Shown: piece after piece, positions 10,629 through 20,935 of the stretch | Layout: the number at the start of each line of letters is the position of its first letter | Numbering within the stretch: position 1 is the first letter of the stretch | NCBI RefSeq assembly: GCF_051020765.1 | Contig: NC_134933.1 | Location: forward strand, 14,977,461-15,041,460 | Direction: 5' to 3' | DNA from: Lasioglossum baleicum | Taxonomy: Eukaryota > Arthropoda > Insecta > Hymenoptera > Halictidae | Length of the DNA stretch: 64,000 nt | Translations under genes and position numbers: made by a program | Notes under the pieces: model-generated | Databases searched by the model: none | What the model was told of the DNA's origin: nothing | The model's input: the letters and a program-made list of their open reading frames with translations, nothing else

Positions 10629-10979
10629 TACGAGACACACGCATTTCATTTCCGTGCGTGTACTTTATACGCGTGAACACGTGAAACACAATTTGTGTCT
10701 CCGTGTAAAGCGGTCTACGTAAACCCAACACTACGAGCCTCGTATTTCGCTTCAATATATTCGTCCTCTTTATTTCACCGCCGATGAACAAGTTTGACTA
10801 GAGTAGTTCGGTTGCTCTCGTCGTAAATACTCTCTGATCAGGGGTTGCTTGTTCTTGGAGAGCCCTCGGAAATTGTAGCCCGGAATATCGGGGACGTGAT
10901 CGAGCGAGCCAGAATTCAGAGCCATTCGTCATAGTTATTAGTCCTGCAGCTTTCCTACGTTTAATTCACAGGCTCGATG

Positions 10980-12570
10980 GACACGCGTAGTTGGCCATAA
11001 TTCACGGGGGCGACCGGCGCGCGGCGGCGGCGGCGGCGGCGGCGTAGCGCAGCGGGAGGGAAACACATAATCGACGTAGAAATACGGTATTTACCGATAT
11101 TAATGACGCGAGCACGTCCCGTAAATTCGCGACCATCGCCATTTGCCATCCGCCATTCCGAAACATCGACCCAAAATCCTAAACAGCGTCGAACGGTATA
11201 CAGCGAATACCCCATCAATATCTACCCTTCCTCCTCCAAGACAAAAAGCAACGAAAAAGGCAGTGCAACGCAAGAGAATCGGCGTGTCATTTCGTTCAGC
11301 AAATTTCCAGACGGCAAATAACAACAAGCTTGGTGTAATAAAACCGAGAATATGGCAGTGGCGGGCGAAGTATCGGCGGTGTGCCGAACAAGAGGGAAAT
11401 ACGAGAGAGAAATCGGTCACACGAAGAAACGAGCCTGCAAAAGGGAACTTTGAGACGCGACGGCTTACAAAGAACTTCGGGGGTTCCACGAAAAGTCGCG
11501 TGCAAAACAAACCAGGCGAGAGCGGGGGGTGGCAGCAGCGAAACGTAGGTACGAAGGAACGGAGGGGCGAGGAAAAATGGAAAGAAAAAGGAAAACGGGA
11601 CACAGGGAGAGAAACAGAGGCGAGCGAGGGCGGACAGTCCTTGTTGGTGGGACGAGGGAAGAGAGAAAGGTTAGACGGAGAAGGGGCCACCCTTTGGCCA
11701 TGGTCGTGCGCGTTGGCCCGACGACCCTCCAGCAATCACCACCACCGGGGGCCCTCGACGTTCCTCCTGCTCTCTTCCTCTCCCTTTCCCGTTCTCATTC
11801 TAGTTCCCGTGGCACCCTCGAGCGCGACCCTCCCTCGCGCTTTCTCCCCCCCCCCCCTAACGTCGCGCTTCCCTTCTCGCTCGGTTCTCCGCCATCCTCT
11901 TCCATCCTCCTCTTCTCCCCGTCGCGTCCCGCTTCCTCTTGGGACGATGTAAGCCTGCTCCGTCGATCAATATTACTCTCTCTTGGAGCGCGGCACGGCT
12001 CGTCTGAGCGGCAACCGAGCGCTATCGTATTAAGTTGCGAGCTCTTTGGTTCTGCTGCTGCTGTTCCAGCCCGCGCCAAGAAACTTTTCTTTCGAACCGG
12101 GCCGGGCCGGGCGGTAGCGGCCGTCTCTATGCGTCGGCGTCGACCGATTTTATCTGTTCTTGCCGAGCAACGACGCCCGGCAACGGAGAAACAATGTTAT
12201 CGCAGCATAACGGGCATGCTCTTAAAAGTTCAACCCTCCCAGATCGACGGGAGAAAACGGGCCACCAACGCGGCCCGGTATCGCTCCGCGAAATCCCACC
12301 AATCTGATTCGCCCGCGAACCATCAGATTGCTCCAAACTACTTTGCTCAGATGGTTTCTCTAGTTCTTCTTCTTCTCCTTTTTCTTCGTTTCTTCGAGCC
12401 GTCTTTTCGACATCGAACGATCCGATTATTCTCCTCTGCAAATCGCCCCGAGGTGCAGCATACTCGAATGCGTTCGACGAAAATAATCATTTGCGGAGCA
12501 GGTGTTTCCGTCTTTGCTTCTTGGTTTGCCTCTGTTCGCGAATGCTGGGACACCGGTTGCTCCTGACGCT
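10980..12570. other. GC-rich intronic stretch with CGG repeat and poly-C run
   Basis: It contains a CGG tract (11019-11044), a run of C at about 11847, and purine/pyrimidine-biased stretches that leave long open frames on both strands. None of these frames has a recognisable domain, and opposite strands are open at once, as expected from low stop-codon density in GC-rich DNA. It may be regulatory or hold a non-coding first exon; nothing proves either. Confidence 0.35.
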
Positions 12571-12788
12571 CGGTGTTTGTAGTATTTAACACTTACGGAG
12601 CAATCGTTTCTCGAAACTCCCAGGAAATCAGAGTGATTTAACCATCGTAATTCAAACTGCAGAGTTCAGGGATTATCTCTGAAACTGTTTCAGATCGCAT
12701 AAATCTCAATTAGGCGCGGTTCTAGCAACTGTGTGTTATGATCAAAATTAATTTTTGAAGATACACGAATAATTGTGTCATCTATATA

Positions 12789-13048
12789 CAGTGTGTCCTA
12801 AAAACGTCGGGTTCCTCAGGTGATTTGTAGTCACTTTTTTCCTTTAGAAAAATACCTTGGGAGGCTTCGTTCAGGAGTTATTAACGAAAAGCACGGACAA
12901 ATCAGAGCGCGGCTACAGCAGAACCAAGTCCGCAGAAGCCGATGATTGGTTCGTGATTTTCGTTGAGAACACTTTTGTCAAGGAAAAGTTATTTCAAATG
13001 GTCTCAGGAATTACTCCCTTCAAAGAACTACAGTTTTGGGACGCCCTG
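12789..13048. mobile_element. TACAGGGTGT-family element, 260 bp
   Basis: The ends CAGTGTGTCCTAAAA and TTTTGGGACGCCCTG lie between TATATA and TATATG. The inside carries the family segment with GAGTTATTAACGAAAA and GGACAAATCAGAGCGCGG. Confidence 0.65.
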
Positions 13049-13085
13049 TATATGACTCACGTGGCAAATGTACAATGTACAATCT

Positions 13086-13705
13086 GTCATGTTTAATGTA
13101 CAATCACGGTTATATTTTTCCAATCGTCGTATTATGTTATGTTATTTAGTTATTCGAGAAGAATATTTAGGTCAAAGACACGTGGTGTTCCAACGACCCA
13201 CGAAATAGATCATGCTATTAATGTATAATATCTGACATGTTTAGACTGCAGATCTTTATGGAACTTGCAATTTTTATAGACGAATTTTAACTCTCATCCG
13301 TTCCTCGTGTCAATTTGACACAGTTTTCCCGAAATAAGTAATACTGTTCTGTTATTTATAGATAAAGTCTGAAACTTCGTGACTTTTATTTTTTTTAATG
13401 CGAAGCACATAACCGAAAGACCTAAGATGTAAACGTTAACTCATCAATTACAATTACAAATCATCGAGAAATAACTGTTTACCTTGCTATTTTATCGATT
13501 TTTTATCACTGTGTCAATTTGATACCGAGAGACAGTTTCAGTTCGTGATGTGATACTAAATTCTATCGTATTTTATATCCTAGCATTTTTTTAAAATTTT
13601 GATAAGCCATAAATGCATAAAGATTCGCAGTCTAGTCATGTTTAATGTATAATCACGATTAATCAAAGACACGTGGTGTTCCAACGACCCACGAAATAGA
13701 TCATG
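13086..13705. repeat. Duplicated segment flanking a hAT element
   Basis: GTCATGTTTAATGTA followed by C/T and AATCACG occurs at 13086 and 13635. A 43-bp stretch starting TCAAAGACACGTGGTG and ending GAAATAGATCATG is identical at 13172-13214 and 13663-13705. The right copy lacks about 60 bases present in the left one. Confidence 0.7.
13242..13634. mobile_element. hAT family-A element, 393-bp version
   Basis: The ends are TAGACTGCAGATC and GATTCGCAGTCTA. The flanks GACATGTT and GTCATGTT form an 8-bp duplication with one difference. It is about twice as long as the 200-bp copies and has a different interior. Confidence 0.65.
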
Positions 13706-14611
13706 TACGAATCGTTACTTTTCCTAAGTATCTCTTGTCATGCCATGTACTCGATGAACGAACTCTCGATCGTCAGGTACAACTCTCTATCAACATTCAA
13801 TAGCAACCTGTGCACATCTTACAATGAGCTTACACCTACATCATTCAGTTCCGATCTTCATTTAATTCTAGGATCGAGATTTCGGAGAGGATCGTGCAAA
13901 TGCGCTTACAACTGTCTCGGAATGGCTCCGAATCGATCACGTACGGATTGGCTTATAGCCGTTATCGGTAAGTAGTAGATGCAGCAGATAGGGACCACCG
14001 TAATCTCTATACCGATTGCAGCAAATCAACATCGCTTGTTAAAATCCATACAATTACATTTACACATTCGAGTATCTCCAACTCCTTAACTACTATAACT
14101 GTTGAAACTACTTTTACTATACGCGGTCTCTCGAGTATTCTTATTAATAGACAGCGTATTTTATGCATTTATCGCAGGAATGAGTAGATGCAATTTAAAA
14201 CGGTGAAAATATTAGAAGCCTTTTTAAAATACTGTTACATTAGTTTTAACCTATTAAATAAATTTCTATTTCGCTCCAGTTTGTTGCAATTCAGGTAGAA
14301 TATTTTCGCTGTCTACTTATTATAATAAATGCATGTACATTTAAACCCCGTCAATCATTTCACGAATTTAATATTGAACTCTAATTGAAAGGCATGCAGG
14401 GCCATGCAGAGAATGAATATTTAATCCTTTGTGACGCATGCCGTCGCCCAGACTGCGAAAAGCTATTATTCTCAAATATATACAGTAGAACCTCGATTGT
14501 CCGTACTAATCAGTGGAACATACATGTTCGGATAATAGAGCAATTATTTGGTTTCAGTGTTGAACCGAATCCTTACTAAGTTGTACAGTACATTGTGTTG
14601 CATACTAGATC
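13706..14611. other. Intronic stretch with one decayed hAT-like end
   Basis: A mutated family-A-like end (about 14150, AGACAGCGTATTTTATGCATT) is visible. A 90-residue open frame at 13703-13975 has no recognisable domain. Confidence 0.3.
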
Positions 14612-15560
14612 CTTATGGTATAGAGTATAGTATAATATACATGTGTAGTATTATGTGTATGTAAGTATGGTAGTATAGTATAGTATAGAGTATACTGTAG
14701 TACAGAGTATAGTATAGTATAGAGTATAGTGTACATATAGAGTTTACATAGTATAGTATAGAGTATGGTATAGTATACATAGAGTACAGTATACCTATAT
14801 TATAGTGTATAGTATAGTATAGTATAGTATAGTATAGAGTATGGTATAGTATAGAGTATGGTATAGTATAGAGTATGGTGTAGTATAGAGTATGGTATAG
14901 TATACATAGAGTACAGTATACCTATATTATAGTGTATAGTATAGTATAGTATAGTATAGAGTATGGTATAGTATAGAGTATGGTATAGTATAGAGTATGG
15001 TATAGTATAGGGTATGGTGTAGTATAGAGTATGGTATAGTATACAGTATGGTATAGTATAGAGTATGGTATAGTATAGAGTATAGAGTATAGAGTATGGT
15101 ATAGTATAATGAGTATAGAGTATAGAGTATGGTATAGTATAATGAGTATAGAGTATAGAGTATAGAGTATAGAGTATAGAGTATGGTATAGTATAGATTA
15201 TAGTATATTATATGTAGAGTATAGTATAGTATAGAGTATAGAGTATGGTATAGTATAGAGTATAGAGTATAGAGTATGGTATAGTATAATGAGTATAGAG
15301 TATAGAGTATGGTATAGTATAATGAGTATAGAGTATAGAGTATAGAGTATAGAGTATGGTATAGTATAGATTATAGTATATTATATGTAGAGTATAGTAT
15401 AGTATAGAGTATAGAGTATGGTATAGTATAGAGTATAGTATATTATAGAGTATAGTATAGTATAGAGTATAGTATATTATAGAGTATAGTGTATTATAGA
15501 GTATAGGGTATTATAGAGTATAGTGTATTATATAGTACAGTATATTATAGAGTATATGTA
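14612..15560. repeat. GTATA-type satellite with higher-order units
   Basis: About 950 bp built from GTATA/GAGTATA/GTATG words. Longer blocks repeat: a segment with CATAGAGTACAGTATACC at about 14778 recurs at about 14904, and a block with ATAATGAGTATAGAGTATAG occurs four times (about 15106-15330). It has almost no C on the plus strand. Confidence 0.9.
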
Positions 15561-15564
15561 GTAT

Positions 15565-16460
15565 AGCATTATATGTATGTATATAGAAATATGTATAATA
15601 TATGTAGAATACAGAGATTAGAGACCCGGATAATCCAAGATCCACTACATCAACCTTTTCGTTAAACTCAGCATGTTTACCTTGGTTTAACTCTTACACT
15701 TATCTTTTCAGTTCATAGTCTTGTTAATTAAGATAAAATTGAAAGATAAAACAGAAAATGTTCTCGTCCGCAAAGGGTTAAAGCGGTCTCAACAGACCAA
15801 CCTAGTTAAGGGTTAAGTACGCCGCGTCGTCGGTGGTACCACAACTTTGGATCGACCTGTACCAGCAAAGTTTGCCCACGTGTCTGATACACTACGACTA
15901 CTGCACCACAAGAACAACATCAAAACGACCTTTTCCCCTTGGGCGCTCGTTCCTTAAATGAGATTATCCGTCGAAGCGAGGATACGTTGAATTGTCGGGA
16001 AGAAATACAGAAAACTCCCGTATACCGCGATCAAAAAATTGTTTGACAAAAACAATATTTCCAAACAATTCTTTTTCTATTAGATTAATTGTAAGTAAGA
16101 AATCTCCATGTTCAAGACGAATCTTACTACATTCCTGATCAATGAAATACGTGCTATTTCGTTCTGACCTACTTCCCAAATATACCTCGTTCATAAAATG
16201 TCCGTGCGCGTTTTTATTAAAAAATACGTATTTCACATGCCACGCTCGAACGATCTTATTACTCAACCTAATGTATATATGGTATGTACATACACTGCCA
16301 CATGAAACACATGTAGGCACCTACTTTTTAAATAGTTTTCGGATCGCGTTGTACGGGAGTCTTCCGGTTTTCGAAGCACGGTGCATCGGCGCATCGGTGT
16401 GCACCGCTGCAGCGGAAGGAGTAGGGGGTCAGGAGGATGCAGAGAGGATAGCGAGACTAC
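15565..16460. other. Intron near the first coding exon
   Basis: Single-copy-looking sequence with no recognised exon or element. Confidence 0.3.
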
Positions 16461-16464
16461 TCAC

Positions 16465-16537
16465 AGTTGTCGTTTTTCGCGTGACACAGTGTCAGCGTCA
16501 GCAGCAAGAAGGCAAAGACGTTCCCCGCGAAGCACAT
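16465..16537 (-). CDS. First coding exon (signal peptide) of a CUB-domain gene
   Basis: The exon begins with ATG at 16535-16537 and encodes 24 residues: MCFAGNVF, then AFLLLTLTLCHA, then KNDN, a typical signal peptide with likely cleavage after CHA. It ends after one base of the next codon at a strong donor (T then GTGAGT). The next supported exon on this strand, 8313-8536, starts with two bases of a split codon; together they make TAT (Tyr) and the frame stays open, so I join them across a ~7.9-kb intron. Upstream, 16771-16830 is rich in GAGA-type sequence on the minus strand. The join is inferred from phase and the protein logic (signal peptide followed by CUB); no transcript evidence is available. 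Confidence 0.7.
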
Positions 16538-16870
16538 CCCTGATCGTCACACGCGACGGGCTACGGGAGATTTCGATTCGCGGGTGGGCTGTGTCGCGGA
16601 TTAGGGGATCCTGCGAGTGAAATGAAAAAGAAACGAGGGGAATGGATGGCGATGGCCATCCGAGGACGACGAACACCAGAAAACCGCACCCCGCGCCGTA
16701 TTCCGCGCGACTGACTGCCGCTCGGCGCGATTTTACGCGCGAACCGCCTCGTCTGACTCGGTGGTGCTCGTCTCTCCTCTCCTCTCTCGTTCTCTCCTCT
16801 CTCTCTCCCGTTCTCCTCTCGTCGCGTATGCGCACTACCACCGCCAGAAGGGTGTGGATAGGCGGGAGTT
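16538..16870 (-). promoter_or_regulatory. Probable promoter / 5' leader region of the CUB-domain gene
   Basis: This GC-rich stretch lies directly before the ATG. Its minus strand carries dense GAGAG runs (about 16771-16830) of the kind bound by GAGA factors in insects. No TATA box was seen, and the start site cannot be placed. Confidence 0.3.
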
Positions 16871-17294
16871 GAAAGGATCTCGACGTACTACGCCGACACC
16901 CACGGTCATTGTTGAGGCGAGTTAATGAGCGAAACGATACAGGCTGGTTTTACGAGCGTATCGTGGTTCGTGGTTCGTGATTCGCGGTGCAGGGTGTGTC
17001 CGTGAGAGAGCTCGCGTACCCCGAACACGATGAGGGAACATCGCTTCCGCACGGGGGTTGGTTGTTCGTCGTTAAATGGAATTCTATTATTCTTCATCAT
17101 TGTCTTGCAGCTTTTATGATCGTCCCGGTAAACGATCGTGTAAACTTTCCTTTATCGCATTGCTTCCTCCAGTAAATACCGCTACAGTCGTACCCGGTTT
17201 AACAGATTTCGTCACTCCGCTTCCGGAACACCTTTAAGGGGATGCTACGGTATTGAGTGGCTCCAATCAATGATCTCTTACGAGTTCCGTTGCT
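16871..17294. other. Intergenic stretch upstream of the CUB gene
   Basis: No exon or repeat identified; distal promoter is possible. Confidence 0.3.
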
Positions 17295-17525
17295 TTAACC
17301 CTTTGCACTCCGAATTATTTTCCAATTTTCTTGCCAAACAGGTTTTTATATGTATTTGATTCTTCCTTTATTTATTTAATTTCTTATTTTCTAGTTAAAA
17401 ACAGATGTAAGTTCCACAAATATAAATTACAACAAAGTTTGAGAGCTATATTTAATATAATTAGCAAACAGAATTGTTTAAAATGAGTAGCAGTCGAGGA
17501 ACTGTCCTTCGAGAATTCAAGTTTT
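17295..17525. mobile_element. Truncated piggyBac-type miniature element
   Basis: It starts at TTAA followed by CCCTTTGCACTCCGAATT. The interior (GGTTTTTATATGTATTTG, AAAGTTTGAGAGCTATATTT, GAGGAACTGTCCTT) matches the complement of the intact copy at 39210-39523. The right end is lost. Confidence 0.65.
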
Positions 17526-17625
17526 AATAGTATATTTGGTAATTAAACTGAATGGATAGCTATTGGGACTAACGGAAAGACACACGCGAATGTATTCGCA
17601 AGAAATATTCTTAAAAATATGTAAG

Positions 17626-18006
17626 TAGACTGCGGGTTTTATACATTTATGGTAAAAATAAATAGGTACAAATTAAAGCAAGAAACAGATTAAAAGAATA
17701 CATATAACCGTTAATCAGTTCTGCATGTTTACTCTCATTCCATTTTCCAACATAAGGAAATTTTTATTCAGTATAATAACTACTTCACTGCAAAATAGAT
17801 ATTTTCTAGTGTAGACAGCCCCTTTGTTTATGCTTGAAACACTCTTAATGTTTTGAGATTGTAAATACTACATGCGAGTAATCAAACGTTAAGAATTTCA
17901 ATGTACTAGTATCAAAACGACTAAAGGAACAAAGAAATTTACGTTTGGTTCCGGTTCATTGTAATCGTGCAAACAATTTTCAGTTTGCTTAGAAATCCGC
18001 AGCCTA
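17626..18006. mobile_element. hAT family-A element, about 380-bp version
   Basis: The ends are TAGACTGCGGG and CCGCAGCCTA. The flanking 8-mers TATGTAAG and GTTGCAAG match at five positions, so it is an older copy. Confidence 0.5.
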
Positions 18007-18607
18007 GTTGCAAGAGAGGTTCGCCGTCCGAGAACGTATATTTAATTTGCATTGCATGGATGAAAAAGCAAGCCTGATTCAGTCAGAGGTCGGATTATTA
18101 GAATGACGGGCGTGCTATTTTCCTCGAAAATAAAGGGAGCACTTAGTCAATTTGGGGGAGAATTGTAACCGCCATTGCGGCCTCTTTCATTCGGCAACGC
18201 CTAATTTGGGCGAGCAGAGGCTCGTCGACGAGTGCTCCCGCGGACGTTGACTCTCTGGAACCGTCGCATAATAGCGACGCGAGCAAAGAACAGCGTGCAG
18301 AAACTTCCGCGAAAGTTTTCCGCCGCGTTCGGTGTCCGGCAGATTTAAAATTCGTCGCGAGCAACACGCGGGCCAGACGAGCCGCGGCAGCGATAGGCGG
18401 AATTGCAAATCTTTATCTCGAAACTTGCCTCGCCCATCCTCGCCCTACCTCGACTCGCCATCCTCCCGAACCGTGTGCTGCCGCGAATTCGAATCCCGAG
18501 TATTGCTCTCGAAGGTGCACTTTATTCCGATCTTATTATCCATCGAAACCAGTCGCAGACGTTTCCGTTCGATGCTACATTAGAAATTCTGAAACACGTG
18601 ACAAAAA
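18007..18607. other. GC-richer stretch, no gene seen
   Basis: Overlapping open frames on both strands carry no recognisable domain. Confidence 0.3.
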
Positions 18608-18838
18608 TTGAAGACTGGAATTAAGAAAGGCTGTGAGTGCCAAAATAAAAATTCCAACGAAAATCCATGTAAAACTTATACATAAGATCGTCTAGCAACC
18701 AATTTTATAACTAATCTTGTAACCAATCTTGTGAACAACTGAAAACTTGTAACTAATCGTCAGGGAACTGTTTTCCTTTCGGGAAAAACCATTTAAACAA
18801 AAATGGCACTTACAGCCTTTTTTAGTTCGAGTCTTCAA
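18608..18838. mobile_element. 231-bp inverted-repeat element
   Basis: TTGAAGACTGGAATTAAGAA then GGCTGTGAGTGCC is mirrored by GGCACTTACAGCC then TTTTTTAGTTCGAGTCTTCAA. It ends exactly at the TTAA of the next element. Related sequence lies in 4490-4665. Confidence 0.6.
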
Positions 18839-18842
18839 TTAA

Positions 18843-19262
18843 CCTCTTGCCTTACAATATCGTGTCTGACTTGTGGTAAAGAGTATGATAAAAATGTATG
18901 TTAATAATTCCCTTCAAACCGAAATAAAATTCTATTTCAACATACAATAGATATAAATTTTCTCCTTTTTTAGGAAATTATGTGTGATCTACAAAAGAGT
19001 TCTAATCACTGAAACCGATTAGGGTTAAACCGTCGCCCTACGATTTATTTTACGGTTTCAGTGATTAGAACTTTTATTGTAGTTCTCGTAATTTCGTAAA
19101 AAAGGAGAAAGTTTATATCTATTGTATGCCTACATGTTCTCCAATAACTATACATTAACAAAACCAAAATGGAATTTCATCTCGGTTTAAAGGAGATTAA
19201 TAAGACACATATATTTATTAGACTCTGTTCAGAATCTTCATCACGAGTCTGACACGATATAG
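18843..19262. mobile_element. Two piggyBac-type elements head to head, both truncated
   Basis: A left copy starts at TTAA (18839-18842) with CCTCTTGCCTTACAATATCG. A right copy in opposite orientation ends near 19262 with GAGTCTGACACGATAT. They meet near 19025, giving one large imperfect palindrome (GTTCTAATCACTGAAACCG / CGGTTTCAGTGATTAGAAC). The intact relative is 23587-23863. Confidence 0.6.
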
Positions 19263-20810
19263 TAGAAAATTACTATGTATTTCTTCTCTTCTAATATAGA
19301 TTGGTTGAGATGAATAATTACGTAAAGAGATAACATTCTGCATTGTATATTCATGATCGGAATGTTATCGCTTTGTGGTATTTTGTATCCCAACCAGTAG
19401 AGGAGAAGAAATACACGCTAATTAATTAGCAAATGATCTCCACGTTTCGTAACTTTGGTTCGTCAGTTTCTACCAAGTATCTATGTCAAACTATCTTTGG
19501 CAGATTGGAAGCGCTGAATTCGTTTTTGGGCCAACGGTCGATGAATCGGAAGGACTATACGTCAATGAAAATATACAGCGGCTCCACGAAGCTTGAAAAG
19601 GGAGCCTCGAGTGCACTCGAAAGTGGCGCAGCCAGGGATCGTTACTCTCGAGAACGAAATTTGCAAAATATTTTAATTGTTCCTCTGATGCGGCAAATAG
19701 CGCGAATATTCGATCGACCGATTGGAGCTTGATGTACGCGGCGCTACGAATGAATAGAAATTGTTTCATGAATGCAACAGCATAAATTTTGCTTGGAAAA
19801 TACAAGCCGCAGCCCGAAGGCATACACAGCCCGGCCCCAGCCGCTACTCAAAATATTTGAAGAGTCAATATCAACCTCAGTGGAGGTATTAAACGTATCG
19901 ATGGTTCTAGATCGAGCAGGTATAATTAATACTACTTAACGCTAATGGAAAGCCGCGTATTTCCCCGGGAAAATTGTTCTCTCTCTCTCCCGACCCCTCT
20001 CGTGTAATCTGAAGTTTTATTAAGAACAGAATATATTATTCCGTACTAAGCGAAGCTAGCTTTGCGGGCGTACGATCGCACGGGAGTGCCTACCGTTAAA
20101 AAGCGAACGAGATTACGTTCGCGTTTTAATTATTTGGGCGCGTTAAAGATTTTATGTATAACTTGGGTGGTATGACTCACTCTGTGTCGGACGGACTCAC
20201 GGACTTACGTGGAAGCAATAAAGTTTATATTAGCCCGGCAACGCTGTGTTTGCGTCACGCAACGTTACGTACACGTGTACACATACATTACAACTTTATA
20301 GCTTCCATTTGAGAAACGTCCTAGGTCCGCGTGCGGGGAAAATGTTTGCCCGGGGCGTAACGTTCGCGAAACAATACGTAAAATCAAGAAAATCGCGCGG
20401 GATCGAACCGATTCCGGGTCCGATGAAATTCCGAGTGCCTGCTGTTGTCGAGCGTAAGATTTGATACGTTTGGTTTCGCGCGGGGAAAGCAGCACACGTC
20501 CTACTAAACGATTCGAGGATTCCTGGTATCGTTTATCGGATCGCGGAATAAGGACAGCCGGCGCGGCGTTGCGCGGCCCCGCGATTATTGTTTCGCCTTC
20601 GCGTGCAATTAATTTTCAGCGACATTTTTAGTAGCGAGCGACGATTCTACGTGCTGCTGGCTAATCGATTCCGAAACGAGATTTCCACCGACGATACGTG
20701 TCCCGCGTATAAAACGAATGGGAATCGCAACGTGTGTCGCGTCGGTGCAATTTAATCGCGCGGCTGCGTTCCATATTACGCGCGATCCGCGAAGAAAACA
20801 AATTACCATG
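19263..20810. other. Single-copy stretch, no gene seen
   Basis: AT-rich at the left, GC-richer after 19.9 kb. Short open frames show no domains. Confidence 0.3.
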
Positions 20811-20812
20811 GG

Positions 20813-20935
20813 GCGCGCAGTGGCTCAGTGGGTAGAGCGCGACTGCGGACTCCGTGGTCTGCACCTTATAAAAACTATAGGTCCCGTCGCGAAAAACCCC
20901 TGGCAGTTAAGAGCGACGTAAAATAACCAATAAAA
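20813..20935 (+). repeat. tRNA-derived SINE head or tRNA pseudogene
   Basis: GCAGTGGCTCAGTGGGTAGA then GCGCGACTG is a very good tRNA A box and D-arm region. The expected B box is degenerate (GGTCCCGTCGCG), and no acceptor stem can be formed. It is followed by non-tRNA sequence, so it is not a working tRNA gene. Confidence 0.45.

Larger units (their letters stand above)
8537..16464 (-). other. Long first intron of the CUB-domain gene
   Basis: About 7.9 kb separates the signal-peptide exon from the CUB exon. It contains, in plus-strand order, a mariner remnant with a nested hAT element, a second mariner fragment, a GC-rich stretch, a TACAGGGTGT-family element, a 389-bp hAT element between duplicated segments, and the GTATA satellite. 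No further exon was needed to keep the reading frame. Confidence 0.55.

Noticed and set aside
11100..12566. Open frames of 211, 269 and 345 residues on both strands
   Set aside because: They overlap each other on opposite strands, are rich in Ser/Arg/Pro low complexity, and lack any domain. GC-rich, strand-biased DNA explains them.
14612..15560. CRISPR-like or promoter-like array
   Set aside because: There are no unique spacers between repeats; it is a simple-sequence satellite in a eukaryotic intron.
20813..20890. Functional tRNA gene
   Set aside because: Good A box but a damaged B box and no acceptor stem.
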